Shown here: piece by piece, positions 9,116 to 18,358 of the stretch
Position numbering within the stretch: position 1 is the first letter of the stretch
Layout: every line of letters starts with the position of its first letter
From: Chryseobacterium fluminis
Lineage (GTDB): Bacteria > Bacteroidota > Bacteroidia > Flavobacteriales > Weeksellaceae
DNA length: 64,000 bases
NCBI RefSeq assembly: GCF_026314945.1
Contig: NZ_CP111121.1
Location: 930,001 to 994,000, forward strand
Reading direction: 5' to 3'
The notes under the pieces: generated by a model
What the model saw: the letters and a program-made list of their open reading frames with translations, nothing else
Database searches by the model: none
What the model was told of the DNA's origin: nothing
Made by a program: the position numbers and the translations under genes

Positions 9116-11137
9116 CTATTTAAATTTCTTTTTAAAGCTGAATTTCAGCATATTCATCAGTCCGGGTTCAATAATGTCAATCCCCAGCCCGAAATTGCTG
9201 TCTGCCACCTGATGATGGGCCTCTCTGAACGCCTCAAAATCACGCTCAGGAATTTCGAGATTGACCAAGGGCTTATAATCTATAGAAACAGTTGCTCCGT
9301 TTTTGGTTACTTTTTTGCGACTGGTATAATCAAAATACGGATTTGAAATGGTACATTCCTGGACCGTATATTTTTCATTGGTATCAATTTTCTGGTCCGT
9401 ATAAAGATTGATTTCGTATTTCTCACTGTCGAAATTATGCCAGAAAAGCAGATCCTTATGAATAAAATCTCTGGCGCTGGCTTTGATGACATTTCTGTCA
9501 AAATACATTAAAAACCGGTTCTTCTGAGGATCCACGAAATAAGGATTTTCTACATGTGCCTGATACTGAATTCTAAACTCGTTCAGTTTTTTATCATCTC
9601 CAATGACATCAATTGTTGCATCTTTAAAGACATTCCGCACATCGGTACCGTTTCTGTCACCTGCATAATTTAAACTGTAAAATAAAAAGTTGTTCCAGCT
9701 GTCTATGATTTCCCGTTTGTTGGTATTCTTAAAGAACCTTCTCATCGCGTTAGCGCGATTTCCCTTATATAATGTCGTTAATCTTAACTGCCCGGTATTC
9801 CCCTCTGTATTAAACTCCACTTTTTCATCGATACAGCAATAAGGATACCTATAAGACTTTCGCTCCTGCAGTTCGCTGTCCTGTTTTATTTCAAGATAAT
9901 GCATAAAATAAATAAAACCGCGGTTTTCCAGTAATCCGAACTCATCACGGATCGTTGCATCTACAAAATATGATTCCCCCTGATGATTAATCTTTACAAT
10001 AACATGATTGAAGCTTAGCAGGGACGGCAGATAATATTTTATATAAAAATCAGTATGAAAATTCACTAAAACAATAGAAGAATCTACTCCCAGATAGTCC
10101 AGAATAACTTTTAACAGTACCGATTTTGCCTTACAGTCCCCCTGTTTGGTTTCATACGTTTTTGCAGGCTCCTGAGGTTTGTGCCCATTCATTTCATCTG
10201 CATTAAAAATGTAGTAAATATTATTCTGCACATACTCAATAGCGAACTGAATTTTCTCGTCTGCATCCACTATAGCGTCTAATTTTTCAACAAAGTCGGG
10301 AGCAAATTCGTTAAGAGAAGATCTGCTGAAAATCTCTTCATAAATAGGCGCAATATAATTTGACAAATCTTTCCAGCTGCTTTCCGTAGCAAAATCGATG
10401 AAAGGAAAAATTTCACGGCTGGCATCTACGGGATTGATATAATTCTCTTCTTCAATAAGGAATTTTTCACCTTTTTTAAGATAACCGACTTCAGGTGGTA
10501 TCACCTCTCCTTTTTCATCTCTGAAAAATGTCTTTTTATACGCAACGGTCTCACTTCGATCATTAATGAAAGTAAATTTAAAGGTTCCATAGGCCCAGTA
10601 ATTATCGGGACTTACCCATACGTGTTTCGAAAATGCTTTTCTTAAAAAGTCGCGGTCTGTAAACGCTTTTACCCTGGAATCTTCCATAATCAGAATATCG
10701 TAAAGCCTCAGATCCTTAATGGTGATATTAATCTTTTTGTTACTGCTTAAGACCCCGCCACTGCTCTGGTTTTCGCTGTCCAGCACTTTGATTTTGGTAT
10801 CCTGGATTTTATCTACTAAAATACCATCTCTCAAAACACTGATTCTGTGAATGTAATAAATTTCATTTTCTTCCACCACAACTTCCGAAACGGATGCTCT
10901 TTCAAGATTTCCGGGCTCATTTAAAGTATAAGCCATGCAGACATACTCACTGTTTTCCGTATTGCTGGTATAATATTTTTTATCAAGAAAATAACAGTAA
11001 TCGCGTCCTTCATCAGCCTGTTTTCTTGCAAATTCAGAATCTTTTATACGGTTTATCAGTTCCTGATCTTCAATATTTCCGGCCCACGCTTCAGGTTTTT
11101 GAATTCTGTAATTTTCAATTTGAATTTGATTATCCAT
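9116..11137 (-). CDS. DUF3857 / transglutaminase-like protein
   Basis: A 673-residue protein without a signal peptide. The N-terminal half matches the DUF3857 type of beta-rich domain; the middle carries a transglutaminase-like papain fold with the catalytic triad visible as GDCKAKSVLL (Cys), FNHVIVKI (His) and YFVDATIRD (Asp). Such proteins in Bacteroidota may be peptidases or amidases acting on cell-wall or protein amide bonds, but substrates are not known. The C-terminal third is another beta-rich region ending FSFKKKFK. It is a single gene, convergent with the M43 protease. Most family members are exported, so the missing signal peptide is worth noting; the start ATG is followed at once by conserved-looking sequence (MDNQIQIENYRIQ). 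Confidence 0.82.
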   Translation of the reverse strand: MDNQIQIENYRIQKPEAWAGNIEDQELINRIKDSEFARKQADEGRDYCYFLDKKYYTSNTENSEYVCMAYTLNEPGNLERASVSEVVVEENEIYYIHRISVLRDGILVDKIQDTKIKVLDSENQSSGGVLSSNKKINITIKDLRLYDILIMEDSRVKAFTDRDFLRKAFSKHVWVSPDNYWAYGTFKFTFINDRSETVAYKKTFFRDEKGEVIPPEVGYLKKGEKFLIEEENYINPVDASREIFPFIDFATESSWKDLSNYIAPIYEEIFSRSSLNEFAPDFVEKLDAIVDADEKIQFAIEYVQNNIYYIFNADEMNGHKPQEPAKTYETKQGDCKAKSVLLKVILDYLGVDSSIVLVNFHTDFYIKYYLPSLLSFNHVIVKINHQGESYFVDATIRDEFGLLENRGFIYFMHYLEIKQDSELQERKSYRYPYCCIDEKVEFNTEGNTGQLRLTTLYKGNRANAMRRFFKNTNKREIIDSWNNFLFYSLNYAGDRNGTDVRNVFKDATIDVIGDDKKLNEFRIQYQAHVENPYFVDPQKNRFLMYFDRNVIKASARDFIHKDLLFWHNFDSEKYEINLYTDQKIDTNEKYTVQECTISNPYFDYTSRKKVTKNGATVSIDYKPLVNLEIPERDFEAFREAHHQVADSNFGLGIDIIEPGLMNMLKFSFKKKFK

Positions 11138-11228
11138 TTTGTATTATTTGGTTTAATTTATATTAAGGACACCCAAATTAATTAATTAAATAATAAAAAG
11201 CAAGCATTAAAAGGCAACTTTCATCAGG

Positions 11229-11236
11229 TAGATTTG
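11229..11236 (+). promoter_or_regulatory. -7 element (TAGATTTG) of the DUF4377 gene
   Basis: TAGATTTG matches TAnnTTTG, 36 nt before the ATG at 11273. No -33 TTG was found at the usual spacing. Confidence 0.35.
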
Positions 11237-11272
11237 GGCACAGTAATTGTTCTTTTGCCTAAAAATGTATAG

Positions 11273-11620
11273 ATGAACAAAATGAAAAATATTATAAAAG
11301 GAATAATTCCCATGCTTTCTTTATTTACGGCACTGCAATGCACCACTTCCTCAGGAATGTCCGGTGAAAATACGAAAACCATTATCGTAGGACCACAAAC
11401 TGCAGATTGTACAGGAGTTGCTCCCATGAAATGCCTTCAGGTAAAAGAAACTCCTGCAGGGGAATGGAGTAATCTGTATTCTAATATCGAAGGATTTACT
11501 TACGAACCCGGGTATGAATATGTTCTGAAAATAAAAACCGAAAAATTAGCTAATCCTCCCGCGGACGGCTCTTCCATCAGATACACTCTTATCAGACAAG
11601 TTTCTAAAACTAAGAAATAA
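11273..11620 (+). CDS. DUF4377 lipoprotein
   Basis: A 115-residue exported protein. The signal sequence ends near LSLFTALQC, so it is probably a lipoprotein with Cys 23 as anchor, although Gln before the Cys is unusual. The mature part shows the DUF4377 pattern: VGPQTADCTGVAPMKCLQVKE with two conserved cysteines, then W-containing and EGFTYEPGYEYVLKI blocks and PPADGSSIRYTL. DUF4377 is commonly found with META/HslJ-type heat-shock lipoproteins, but its function is unknown. It is a single gene with its own -7 element and a terminator immediately behind the stop codon. Confidence 0.82.
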   Translation: MNKMKNIIKGIIPMLSLFTALQCTTSSGMSGENTKTIIVGPQTADCTGVAPMKCLQVKETPAGEWSNLYSNIEGFTYEPGYEYVLKIKTEKLANPPADGSSIRYTLIRQVSKTKK

Positions 11621-11623
11621 AAA

Positions 11624-11650
11624 AAATCCCTTTCAACCGAAAAGGGATTT
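11624..11650. terminator. Bidirectional terminator between DUF4377 and SPFH genes
   Basis: Arms AAATCCCTTT (11624-11633) and AAAGGGATTT (11641-11650) with a 7-nt loop, flanked by an A-run on the left. The same arm sequence is reused at 23753 and in part at 29146. Confidence 0.8.
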
Positions 11651-11669
11651 GTTATGGTAAGAATTATGT

Positions 11670-12602
11670 TTAATAATCTCTGTTTTTGGGCGGATCGGGT
11701 AATTGTGCTTTACTATATTCATCCATTTTCTGCGTTGCGGCCATCGAAACAACCAGATCATTCAGCATAGAACTCGCTGCTGTAGGAGAATTCGGAAGCA
11801 AAACCAAATTACTCCTGTTATTAGCTCCGATAGAATTTAAGGTATCATAATGCTGTGTAACGACAATTAATGCTGATGCTTCCTGCGCGTTGATATTGGC
11901 AGCATTCAACATTTTTACGGATTCTTCCAGACCTTTTGCAATTTCCCGCCTTTGGTCTGCGATTCCCTGCCCCTGAAGTTTTTTAGACTCTGCCTCTGCT
12001 CTGGCTACGGCTACAATTCTGATTCTCTGCGCTTCAGATTCATATTCCGCTGCCGTTTTTTCCCGCTCTGCCGCATTGATTCTGTTCATCGCATGTTTTA
12101 CCTGCTCATCGGGATCGATATCAGTGACCAAAGCTTTGATAATGTCATACCCGTAACTTTGCATTGATTCCTGTAATTCACTTTTAACAGCAATCGCAAT
12201 ATCGTCTTTCCTTACGAAGACATCATCTAATTTCGTTTTCGGAACTTCTGCACGGACAACGTCGAAAACATAAGAAGTAATTTGATTTTCAGGATTCTCG
12301 AGACGGTAATACGCATCTTTTACATTTTCTCTGATCACCTGATACTGCACGGAAACTTTCATTTTAATGAAAACATTGTCCAGGGTTTTGGTATCAATAA
12401 TAACATCCAGCTGTTGAATTCTGAGATTCAGACGTTTAGAAATCTGATCTAAAAACGGAATTTTCAAATGCAGACCTGCATGACTGACTTTTAAGAATTT
12501 GCCTAATCTTTCTACTACTGCTGCAGACTCCTGCTTGACCGTAAAAAAAGAGGCGAACAATGTGATCAGTCCGAAAAATGCTAAAATACCTAAATATACC
12601 AT
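11670..12602 (-). CDS. SPFH / Band 7 (stomatin-like) membrane protein
   Basis: About 310 residues from the ATG at 12602; the longer frame to 12689 would put 29 polar residues ahead of the membrane anchor and is less likely. The N-terminal hydrophobic segment (MVYLGILAFFGLITLFASFF) is followed by the SPFH core: AAVVERLGKFLKVSHAGLH, then DVIIDTKTLDNVF and a long charged coiled-coil stretch rich in AEREKTAAEYESEAQR. This is the slipin/QmcA type. Stomatin-like proteins form ring oligomers that organise membrane microdomains, often with an NfeD partner; no NfeD gene is adjacent here. The C-terminus is short and Pro-rich. Confidence 0.87.
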   Translation of the reverse strand: MVYLGILAFFGLITLFASFFTVKQESAAVVERLGKFLKVSHAGLHLKIPFLDQISKRLNLRIQQLDVIIDTKTLDNVFIKMKVSVQYQVIRENVKDAYYRLENPENQITSYVFDVVRAEVPKTKLDDVFVRKDDIAIAVKSELQESMQSYGYDIIKALVTDIDPDEQVKHAMNRINAAEREKTAAEYESEAQRIRIVAVARAEAESKKLQGQGIADQRREIAKGLEESVKMLNAANINAQEASALIVVTQHYDTLNSIGANNRSNLVLLPNSPTAASSMLNDLVVSMAATQKMDEYSKAQLPDPPKNRDY

Positions 12603-12938
12603 AGTTTTAATTTTTATTTTTAATGTGTCGTAATAATGAATGTTGTGTTTCATTAAATATAGTAAAAAATTAGGACTTATAATAAGCAAGCCGGGAAACA
12701 GAGCATAAGGGATGTCAGAGAAGCATTCAATATAACTTAAAAATTTTCATATTTTAACGCTTTTTTTCCATCTGAATATGATTAATTTTGATGGGTGATT
12801 CTCATTACCTGATTCAGATGAAATAGTAAAAATCATGTTTCAAATAGTCTTTTTTATAGATTAAAAGTTATGGTAACCATAAATAATATTAACCGCTGTA
12901 GAACCTCAAACCGATTCTAATTAAAAAATAGTAAACTT
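12603..12938. other. Intergenic region upstream of SPFH and nitronate monooxygenase genes
   Basis: A 336-bp divergent intergenic stretch. The only structure I see is an inverted repeat CATCTGAAT (12769-12777) and ATTCAGATG (12812-12820) separated by 34 bp, possibly a regulator site. No clear TAnnTTTG box faces the gene at 12939. Confidence 0.4.
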
Positions 12939-14012
12939 ATGTGGAATAGAAACAGAATAACAGATTTACTCGGCATAGAATATCCGATTTTCCAGGGACC
13001 GTTCGGTGGCGGACTGTCAACCGTTGAATTGACGACAACCGTCAGCAGACTTGGCGGGTTGGGAGGTTATGGTGCCTATACCCTGTCTCCTCAGGAAATT
13101 TATGATGCCGATCAGCAGATAAAATCAATAACCGACCATCCGTATAACCTGAACCTTTGGGTGAATGATCACGATATTGTTGATCAGGAGCATACACAAA
13201 AGCAGTATCAGAAAACAGCAGAAATCTTTAAACCTTATTACGACCGTTTAAATACAGAGCTTCCACCACTTCCACCCTCTTTTGAATCAAGATTTCAGAA
13301 TCAGTTGCAGGTGGTCTTTGATATTAAACCTAAAGTTTTCAGCTTTATGTATGGGCTTTTGGATGCGGATGTTATCGATCGGCTAAAAAATCAGGGAACC
13401 GTAGTTGTCGGAAATGCCACGACAGTAGACGAAGCCGTTGCATTAGAAAATATTGGCGTTGATGTTATTGCAGCTTCAGGCTTTGAAAGCGGAGGCCACA
13501 GACCTTCATTCCTGGAAAAAGCAGAACTTTCAACGACCGGTACTTTCGCTTTGATCCAACTGATAAAAGATAAGGTAAAAACTCCGCTCGTCGCCGCCGG
13601 CGGAATTGCCAATGGCAGGGGAATAAAGGCAGCAATGACTTTAGGAGCAGAAGGCGTACAGATCGGGACGGCATTTTTAGCAACTGAAGAATCCGGAGCA
13701 TTGCCGGTTCACAAAGAATTTTTGTTCTCGGAAGCCGCAAAATCCACTACTCTTTCCAGGGCTTACACCGGAAGATTAGGACGCGGAATCACCACGGACA
13801 TTAGCGGTGAATTGCTGTATGCAACCGATCAGACGTTGCCTTTCCCGCTGCAGACGACTTTTATGGCACCTATGAGAAAAGCAGCACTGGAACAGAAAAA
13901 GCATGAACTGGTTTTTTTCTGGTGCGGCCAGATCGCCCCCATCTTGAAATATAAAAGTGCTACCGCTTTAATGAAATCTCTCATTGAAGAAGCAGATGAG
14001 TTGATGAGGTAA
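12939..14012 (+). CDS. Nitronate monooxygenase (2-nitropropane dioxygenase family)
   Basis: A 357-residue FMN-dependent TIM-barrel enzyme that oxidises toxic alkyl nitronates to carbonyls and nitrite. The N-terminus (LGIEYPIFQGPFGGGLST) is the family signature, where FQGP contacts FMN. Further glycine-rich phosphate-binding loops are seen in AASGFESGGHRPSF, with the conserved His, and PLVAAGGIANGRGIKAAMTLGAEGVQIGTAFLAT. Length is normal. Close homologues can also be trans-2-enoyl-ACP reductase II-like, so the substrate is not certain. It is a single gene, convergent with dgt 19 bp away; no hairpin is visible between them. Confidence 0.88.
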   Translation: MWNRNRITDLLGIEYPIFQGPFGGGLSTVELTTTVSRLGGLGGYGAYTLSPQEIYDADQQIKSITDHPYNLNLWVNDHDIVDQEHTQKQYQKTAEIFKPYYDRLNTELPPLPPSFESRFQNQLQVVFDIKPKVFSFMYGLLDADVIDRLKNQGTVVVGNATTVDEAVALENIGVDVIAASGFESGGHRPSFLEKAELSTTGTFALIQLIKDKVKTPLVAAGGIANGRGIKAAMTLGAEGVQIGTAFLATEESGALPVHKEFLFSEAAKSTTLSRAYTGRLGRGITTDISGELLYATDQTLPFPLQTTFMAPMRKAALEQKKHELVFFWCGQIAPILKYKSATALMKSLIEEADELMR

Positions 14013-14031
14013 GAAGGATTGAAGCTGATTG

Positions 14032-15390
14032 TTAAACCGTCATCCCGATATCAATTCCCTTGATCTTCCGGTAAAGGTCGGTAGCATAGTTGTCCGTCAT
14101 TCCGGATACAAAATCGATCACGCCCAGGACTTTCTGATAATCGGTACCTTCATCATACACGAATTGTTTGGGTATTAATTTCAGTGCTTTTTTATCGTAT
14201 GATTTTCTGTCGTCAGCAGATTTTAAAATCGAAGGAATAAAATGATCCAGCAGTTCGTACATTACATTGTAACCTGCATTCTCGATCTCCACCACAGCTT
14301 TGTGATTGTAAATTTTCTCAATAGAAAAGCTTTCGATATCCTGCAATGCATTGTTCTCTGATTTATAAATATCGAGAAGTCCTTTCTCCAGACTACCTTC
14401 AAGTATGGTATTGAAATTACTTTTATAAAGCTCAATGGATTTATTGATTAACGCATTGATCACCTTTGCCCTCAGATAGGAAATCTGTTCATTTTCATTG
14501 CCAATGGAATTAAGCTTATGCTCCACTTTATTAACGTCATCGGTTTCAGATCTTACCAGTTCAAAGAAAAGATTTTTACAGTCTGCAGTAGAAACAATGC
14601 CTAACCTGTGAGCATCCTCCATATCGATAATGTTATAGCAAATGTCATCTGCAGCTTCTACCAGCCAGACAAACGGATGCCTTTTAAAAATATACGGCTC
14701 TTCACTCTCAGGGATCAAACCGGTTGCTTTGGCAATCTCAAGAAAAATATCTTTTTCATTCTGGAAAAACCCGAATTTCTTCCGGTGAAGGATTGCTTTA
14801 TCCCGGGCGATCGCTTCACAAGGATATTTGGCGATACTTGCTAAGGTAGCAAACGTAAGCTGTATTCCTCCTGCATCTTTTCCCTGCTGCTGCTGAGCCA
14901 GCACCCTGATCGCATTGGCATTACCTTCAAAATTTACCAGATCTGCCCATTCTTTTTCGCTGAATTTAGGCTTTAAATCATTTTCATTTCTTTCAAAATA
15001 ACTGGCAATCGCATCTTCCCCGGAATGGCCGAATGCCGGATTTCCAACATCATGACAAAGACAGCCGGCTGCAATAACATTTCCTAAATTATGGAGGTAA
15101 AAATTTTTAGAATCTTCCGTCAGATCACCTGTAAAGCTGTCATGGATAAATTCTCCGATGACACTTCCCAAACTGCGTCCGACAGACGAAACTTCCAGTG
15201 AATGCGTCAGACGGTTGTGTACAAAAACACTTCCAGGAAGCGGAAAAACCTGGGTTTTGTTCTGAAGTCTCCTGAAAGCCGAAGAAAAAATAATTCTGTC
15301 AAAATCTCTCTGAAAATCCGTTCTTGAAGCTTTAGTATGTGGATTGTTTCCCGTACGCTGATTGGTGAAAATCTGATTTAAGTTCATCAT
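14032..15390 (-). CDS. dgt: Deoxyguanosinetriphosphate triphosphohydrolase (dGTPase)
   Basis: A 452-residue HD-domain enzyme that hydrolyses dGTP to deoxyguanosine and triphosphate, trimming the dNTP pool. The metal-binding HD residues appear in order: LTHSLEVSSVGRSLG (His), CLCHDVGNPAFGHSGEDAI (His-Asp plus the downstream catalytic His) and VEAADDICYNIIDMEDAH (second Asp). The N-terminal FQRDFDRIIFSSAFRRLQ block is also typical of Dgt. Two adjacent ATG codons are possible starts; I keep the first. It is divergent from the Fpg/Nei gene, with 67 bp between them, an apt pairing as both concern nucleotide or DNA quality. Confidence 0.93.
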   Translation of the reverse strand: MMNLNQIFTNQRTGNNPHTKASRTDFQRDFDRIIFSSAFRRLQNKTQVFPLPGSVFVHNRLTHSLEVSSVGRSLGSVIGEFIHDSFTGDLTEDSKNFYLHNLGNVIAAGCLCHDVGNPAFGHSGEDAIASYFERNENDLKPKFSEKEWADLVNFEGNANAIRVLAQQQQGKDAGGIQLTFATLASIAKYPCEAIARDKAILHRKKFGFFQNEKDIFLEIAKATGLIPESEEPYIFKRHPFVWLVEAADDICYNIIDMEDAHRLGIVSTADCKNLFFELVRSETDDVNKVEHKLNSIGNENEQISYLRAKVINALINKSIELYKSNFNTILEGSLEKGLLDIYKSENNALQDIESFSIEKIYNHKAVVEIENAGYNVMYELLDHFIPSILKSADDRKSYDKKALKLIPKQFVYDEGTDYQKVLGVIDFVSGMTDNYATDLYRKIKGIDIGMTV

Positions 15391-15457
15391 TTTTCAAAAT
15401 TACTTCAAATTTTACTTTTACGGAATAATATTTGAATTTTTATCGAAAAAAACAGCC

Positions 15458-16192
15458 ATGCCGGAAGGTCCTACCATTGTATTAATGAAAGAAGATCTGC
15501 AGAAATTTACAGGTAAAAAAGTAATAAAAGCAGATGGGAATGCCCAATTTGAAAAAGCCCCCTTAGAAGGGAAAATTTTACTTGAAATCCGAACGTTCGG
15601 AAAGCAGACTTACCTTGTTTTTGATGAGTTCGCCATCAGGATTCATTTATTGATGTTCGGTTCTTATGAAGTGGATGAAAATACCAAACCGGACCGGCAG
15701 CTGCGTTTGTCGCTCAACTTTAAAGAGGGTGCCGTATATTTTTACACCTGCAATGTGAAACGGGTAGACCTTGAATTTCTGTCAGGCATCGATTGGGAAG
15801 CTGATGTGATGAGCGACGGTTGGAACGCTGAAAAAGCCAAAAAGAAATTAAAATCAAATCCCGAAATGATGGTGTGCGATGCATTAATGGATCAGGATAT
15901 TTTTTCAGGAGTGGGAAATATCATCAAAAATGAAGTACTTTTCAGAATCGGAGTGCAGCCGGAAAGCATGTTGGGAAAGATGCCTGCCAGAAAGATCAGT
16001 GAACTTATTACAGAAGCCCGGAACTACAGTTTTGACTTTTTACAATGGAAAAGAGATTTTGTGCTTAAAAAGCATTGGCTCGCACACACTAAAAAAATCT
16101 GTCCCAAGTGCGGAAACAAGATGATCAAAAAACAGACAGGACTGGGAAAAAGAAGAAGTTTTTACTGTGAAACCGACCAGAAATTATACTAA
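15458..16192 (+). CDS. Fpg/Nei-family DNA glycosylase with altered zinc finger
   Basis: A 244-residue base-excision repair glycosylase/AP lyase. The N-terminal MPEGP supplies the catalytic Pro and Glu; the helix-two-turn-helix follows around DQDIFSGVGNIIKNEVLF. The C-terminus has the start of the usual zinc finger (CPKCGNKMIKKQTG) but ends RRSFYCETDQKLY, where the fourth Cys of the normal CxxC is replaced by Asp (see findings). The Nei-like branch is likely, since it is short and lacks the long Fpg lesion loop. The downstream lipoprotein starts 13 bp after the stop, so they may be co-transcribed. Confidence 0.85.
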   Translation: MPEGPTIVLMKEDLQKFTGKKVIKADGNAQFEKAPLEGKILLEIRTFGKQTYLVFDEFAIRIHLLMFGSYEVDENTKPDRQLRLSLNFKEGAVYFYTCNVKRVDLEFLSGIDWEADVMSDGWNAEKAKKKLKSNPEMMVCDALMDQDIFSGVGNIIKNEVLFRIGVQPESMLGKMPARKISELITEARNYSFDFLQWKRDFVLKKHWLAHTKKICPKCGNKMIKKQTGLGKRRSFYCETDQKLY

Positions 16193-16205
16193 AGATTACC
16201 ACCTG

Positions 16206-17294
16206 ATGAAATTATTTTATTTAACACTCATTTCTTTTGCAACTTTATCCTGTCAGGATTATAGGACTGAAAAAAACTGTTTTGAAGATGGTAAAGATAA
16301 GAAAATTCACTACAAGGAATTTACAATCGACCGCCCGGAAGATATTTTACAGGCCAATCCGCATCATGTGAAATTTTCTGTGAGTAAGCACGTAGATAGC
16401 TATGAGGAAAATTATAATAATGACAGGAATCTGAATATAAGTGATGAAAGTATATGGAGAAAAAGGGCTGAAGAATATCAATTAAGATTCAAAGAACTGA
16501 TCAGCCATTTCGGAGATCAGTTCGTTTATAAGAATATACAGCAGAATAACAGGGAGACCTACGGAATCGGAGAAAATCAATTCGGATACTGGTTTCTGGA
16601 AGTCAAAAATGGTGTTCCGAACGCCTGTTATCTTGGACTAAGCAAATTCACCTACCTTAATGACCGACAGCCTGTCAGTTTTATCACCGGTAATACGCTG
16701 GTCGCCTATGGCAGTTTTATCCGGATCAGTAAAAGCTGGGGATATCCTTTCGGTCCTCCAAGTGAAGCAGTAAAGGATCGGTTGGTTTTTGAAATTGATT
16801 TGGATATCGTCAGAAAAGATACGGATCATGACCGATTCAATGATTTATTTGAAACGTTAATTTTATTAGACCCAAAATCTTCGGACACTGATCAGGATGG
16901 TATCCCGGATTTCACAGACATGAATCCGCTATACAAATCAGAAAACTCGAAGTTTTCAAATCTTTATTCCCTGATAATCGACAGCGAATATGAGAATTTT
17001 CATTTTTCAAAAAGCAACTACTTTTTTACAGGATATTTTTCAGACTGCGATTATTTTCAGAAAGCCTCACCTAAAAATGTGAAAATTCTGATCTATCCTG
17101 AAAAGGAAATGAATCATTTACAGTCAGACTATAAATTGGGAATGTTTCCCTACTATCTGGGAAGAATTAAAAAAGATAAACAGGAGAACAAATTTTATAT
17201 TAATTATGGAAGCGGCAGTGGCGGCGGGTCTATCGAGGCTGTATTTATCAATAAAAAATGGACTGTAAAAAAGATTTCCACCTATAACATCTGA
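16206..17294 (+). CDS. Lipoprotein with thrombospondin type 3-like calcium repeats
   Basis: About 362 residues from the ATG at 16206, chosen because it begins a lipoprotein signal (MKLFYLTLISFATLSC); a longer frame would overlap the glycosylase gene. I do not recognise the whole protein. Near residues 210-250 it has acidic repeats, DTDHDRFNDLFE, DPKSSDTDQDGIPDFTDMNP, which match the DxDxDG calcium-binding loops of thrombospondin type 3 repeats. The C-terminus ends with a Gly/Ser stretch (GSGSGGGSIEAVFI). Membrane-anchored and surface or periplasmic location is inferred. It follows the glycosylase gene by 13 bp. Confidence 0.7.
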   Translation: MKLFYLTLISFATLSCQDYRTEKNCFEDGKDKKIHYKEFTIDRPEDILQANPHHVKFSVSKHVDSYEENYNNDRNLNISDESIWRKRAEEYQLRFKELISHFGDQFVYKNIQQNNRETYGIGENQFGYWFLEVKNGVPNACYLGLSKFTYLNDRQPVSFITGNTLVAYGSFIRISKSWGYPFGPPSEAVKDRLVFEIDLDIVRKDTDHDRFNDLFETLILLDPKSSDTDQDGIPDFTDMNPLYKSENSKFSNLYSLIIDSEYENFHFSKSNYFFTGYFSDCDYFQKASPKNVKILIYPEKEMNHLQSDYKLGMFPYYLGRIKKDKQENKFYINYGSGSGGGSIEAVFINKKWTVKKISTYNI

Positions 17295-17677
17295 CCTACG
17301 ATTTGATAGGTTTAATACTTACCAATACCCTATCTTCTTCTATGCATGGAAAGCTTATTTAAGGTATCAATATTTGTAGTTGTAAGACTATATTACCGGA
17401 TATTAAAATTTTAAATCCACTTCTCTCTAAGACTTGGTACAATAGCGAATGTCTTACCTCAAAATAGATCAACCTACACTTCTATTGTCTGTTTAAAAAA
17501 ACAAAAATTAATCAAATGATTGATTTAACTTTTACATAAAAGAGTGATCTAACTGTCAATTTACTGAAGAGACATACAGCGAAAATAGATAGTTCAATCG
17601 ATTAATTAACAATTATTTAGTTATGCGCTATTACATTTTCAATCTGAATTCTCTTATGTTTTATTAAATTTAAATCC
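17295..17677. other. AT-rich intergenic region without clear gene
   Basis: 383 bp between the calcium-repeat lipoprotein and the glycosyltransferase. No convincing ORF, terminator hairpin or exact TAnnTTTG box was found; a TTACATTTT near 17631 is a one-mismatch -7 candidate. Confidence 0.35.
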
Positions 17678-18337
17678 ATGTCCATTCCAAAACAAATATT
17701 TCAGACTTTTAAAACTAAAAAACTTCCCCTGATCACAAAACTGCATATCTGGTATATGAAAAGAAAAAATCCTGAGTACCGGTATTTTTTCTATGATGAT
17801 CAGGATATTGAAAGGTTTCTCACCGACGAATTCCCTCCTGAATATATAGAAAGCTATCATAAACTCACCATCGGAGCGGCTAAAGCAGATTTTTTCAGAT
17901 ATGCCATTCTGTATAAAAAAGGAGGCGTGTATCTTGATATCGACAGTGCCATTACCAGACCGTTACGGTATCTCGTCAGAGAAAACGATAAAGCCATTAT
18001 CAGTACGGAAAGACATCCTAATTTATATGTGCAATGGGGTTTAATCTTCAGTAAAAATCATCCTTTTCTGAAAAAAACCCTTGAACTGATGATTGATAAT
18101 ATCCAGACCCACCGATACCCTAATGATGTCCATTCGACCACAGGTCCTACGGTCTTTAGTTTAGGAATCAAAACTTCGCTGGAAGAAAATCCGGATATCC
18201 CGTACCGTTTATTTGACGGAATTGAATTTCGAGGATATCTGAAGTTTAAGTACAAACTTGGCAAATTTTTCCTTTATGAAAAGAGGGCTGAACATTGGAA
18301 ACAACAGCAGAAAACCCAGGACATCATAGCTTCCTGA
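17678..18337 (+). CDS. GT32-type glycosyltransferase (OCH1/capsular polysaccharide type)
   Basis: A 219-residue enzyme with the GT32 sugar-transferase pattern: the opening MSIPKQIFQTFKTK, the acidic segment YFFYDDQDIERFL, and the DXD metal-nucleotide-sugar site in GGVYLDIDSAITRPL, preceded by AKADFFRYAILYKKGG. It should transfer a hexose from a nucleotide sugar onto a glycan or lipid; donor and acceptor are unknown. There is no membrane segment. The gene is isolated, not inside a polysaccharide locus, and is convergent with the frameshifted SMR gene 21 bp away. Confidence 0.85.
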   Translation: MSIPKQIFQTFKTKKLPLITKLHIWYMKRKNPEYRYFFYDDQDIERFLTDEFPPEYIESYHKLTIGAAKADFFRYAILYKKGGVYLDIDSAITRPLRYLVRENDKAIISTERHPNLYVQWGLIFSKNHPFLKKTLELMIDNIQTHRYPNDVHSTTGPTVFSLGIKTSLEENPDIPYRLFDGIEFRGYLKFKYKLGKFFLYEKRAEHWKQQQKTQDIIAS

Positions 18338-18358
18338 TTTGAATTAAGATTTTCACCA

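Noticed and set aside
8991..9212. 73-codon plus-strand frame after the M43 protease
   Set aside because: It begins inside the terminator hairpin and overlaps the 3' end of the DUF3857 gene; no promoter or family match.
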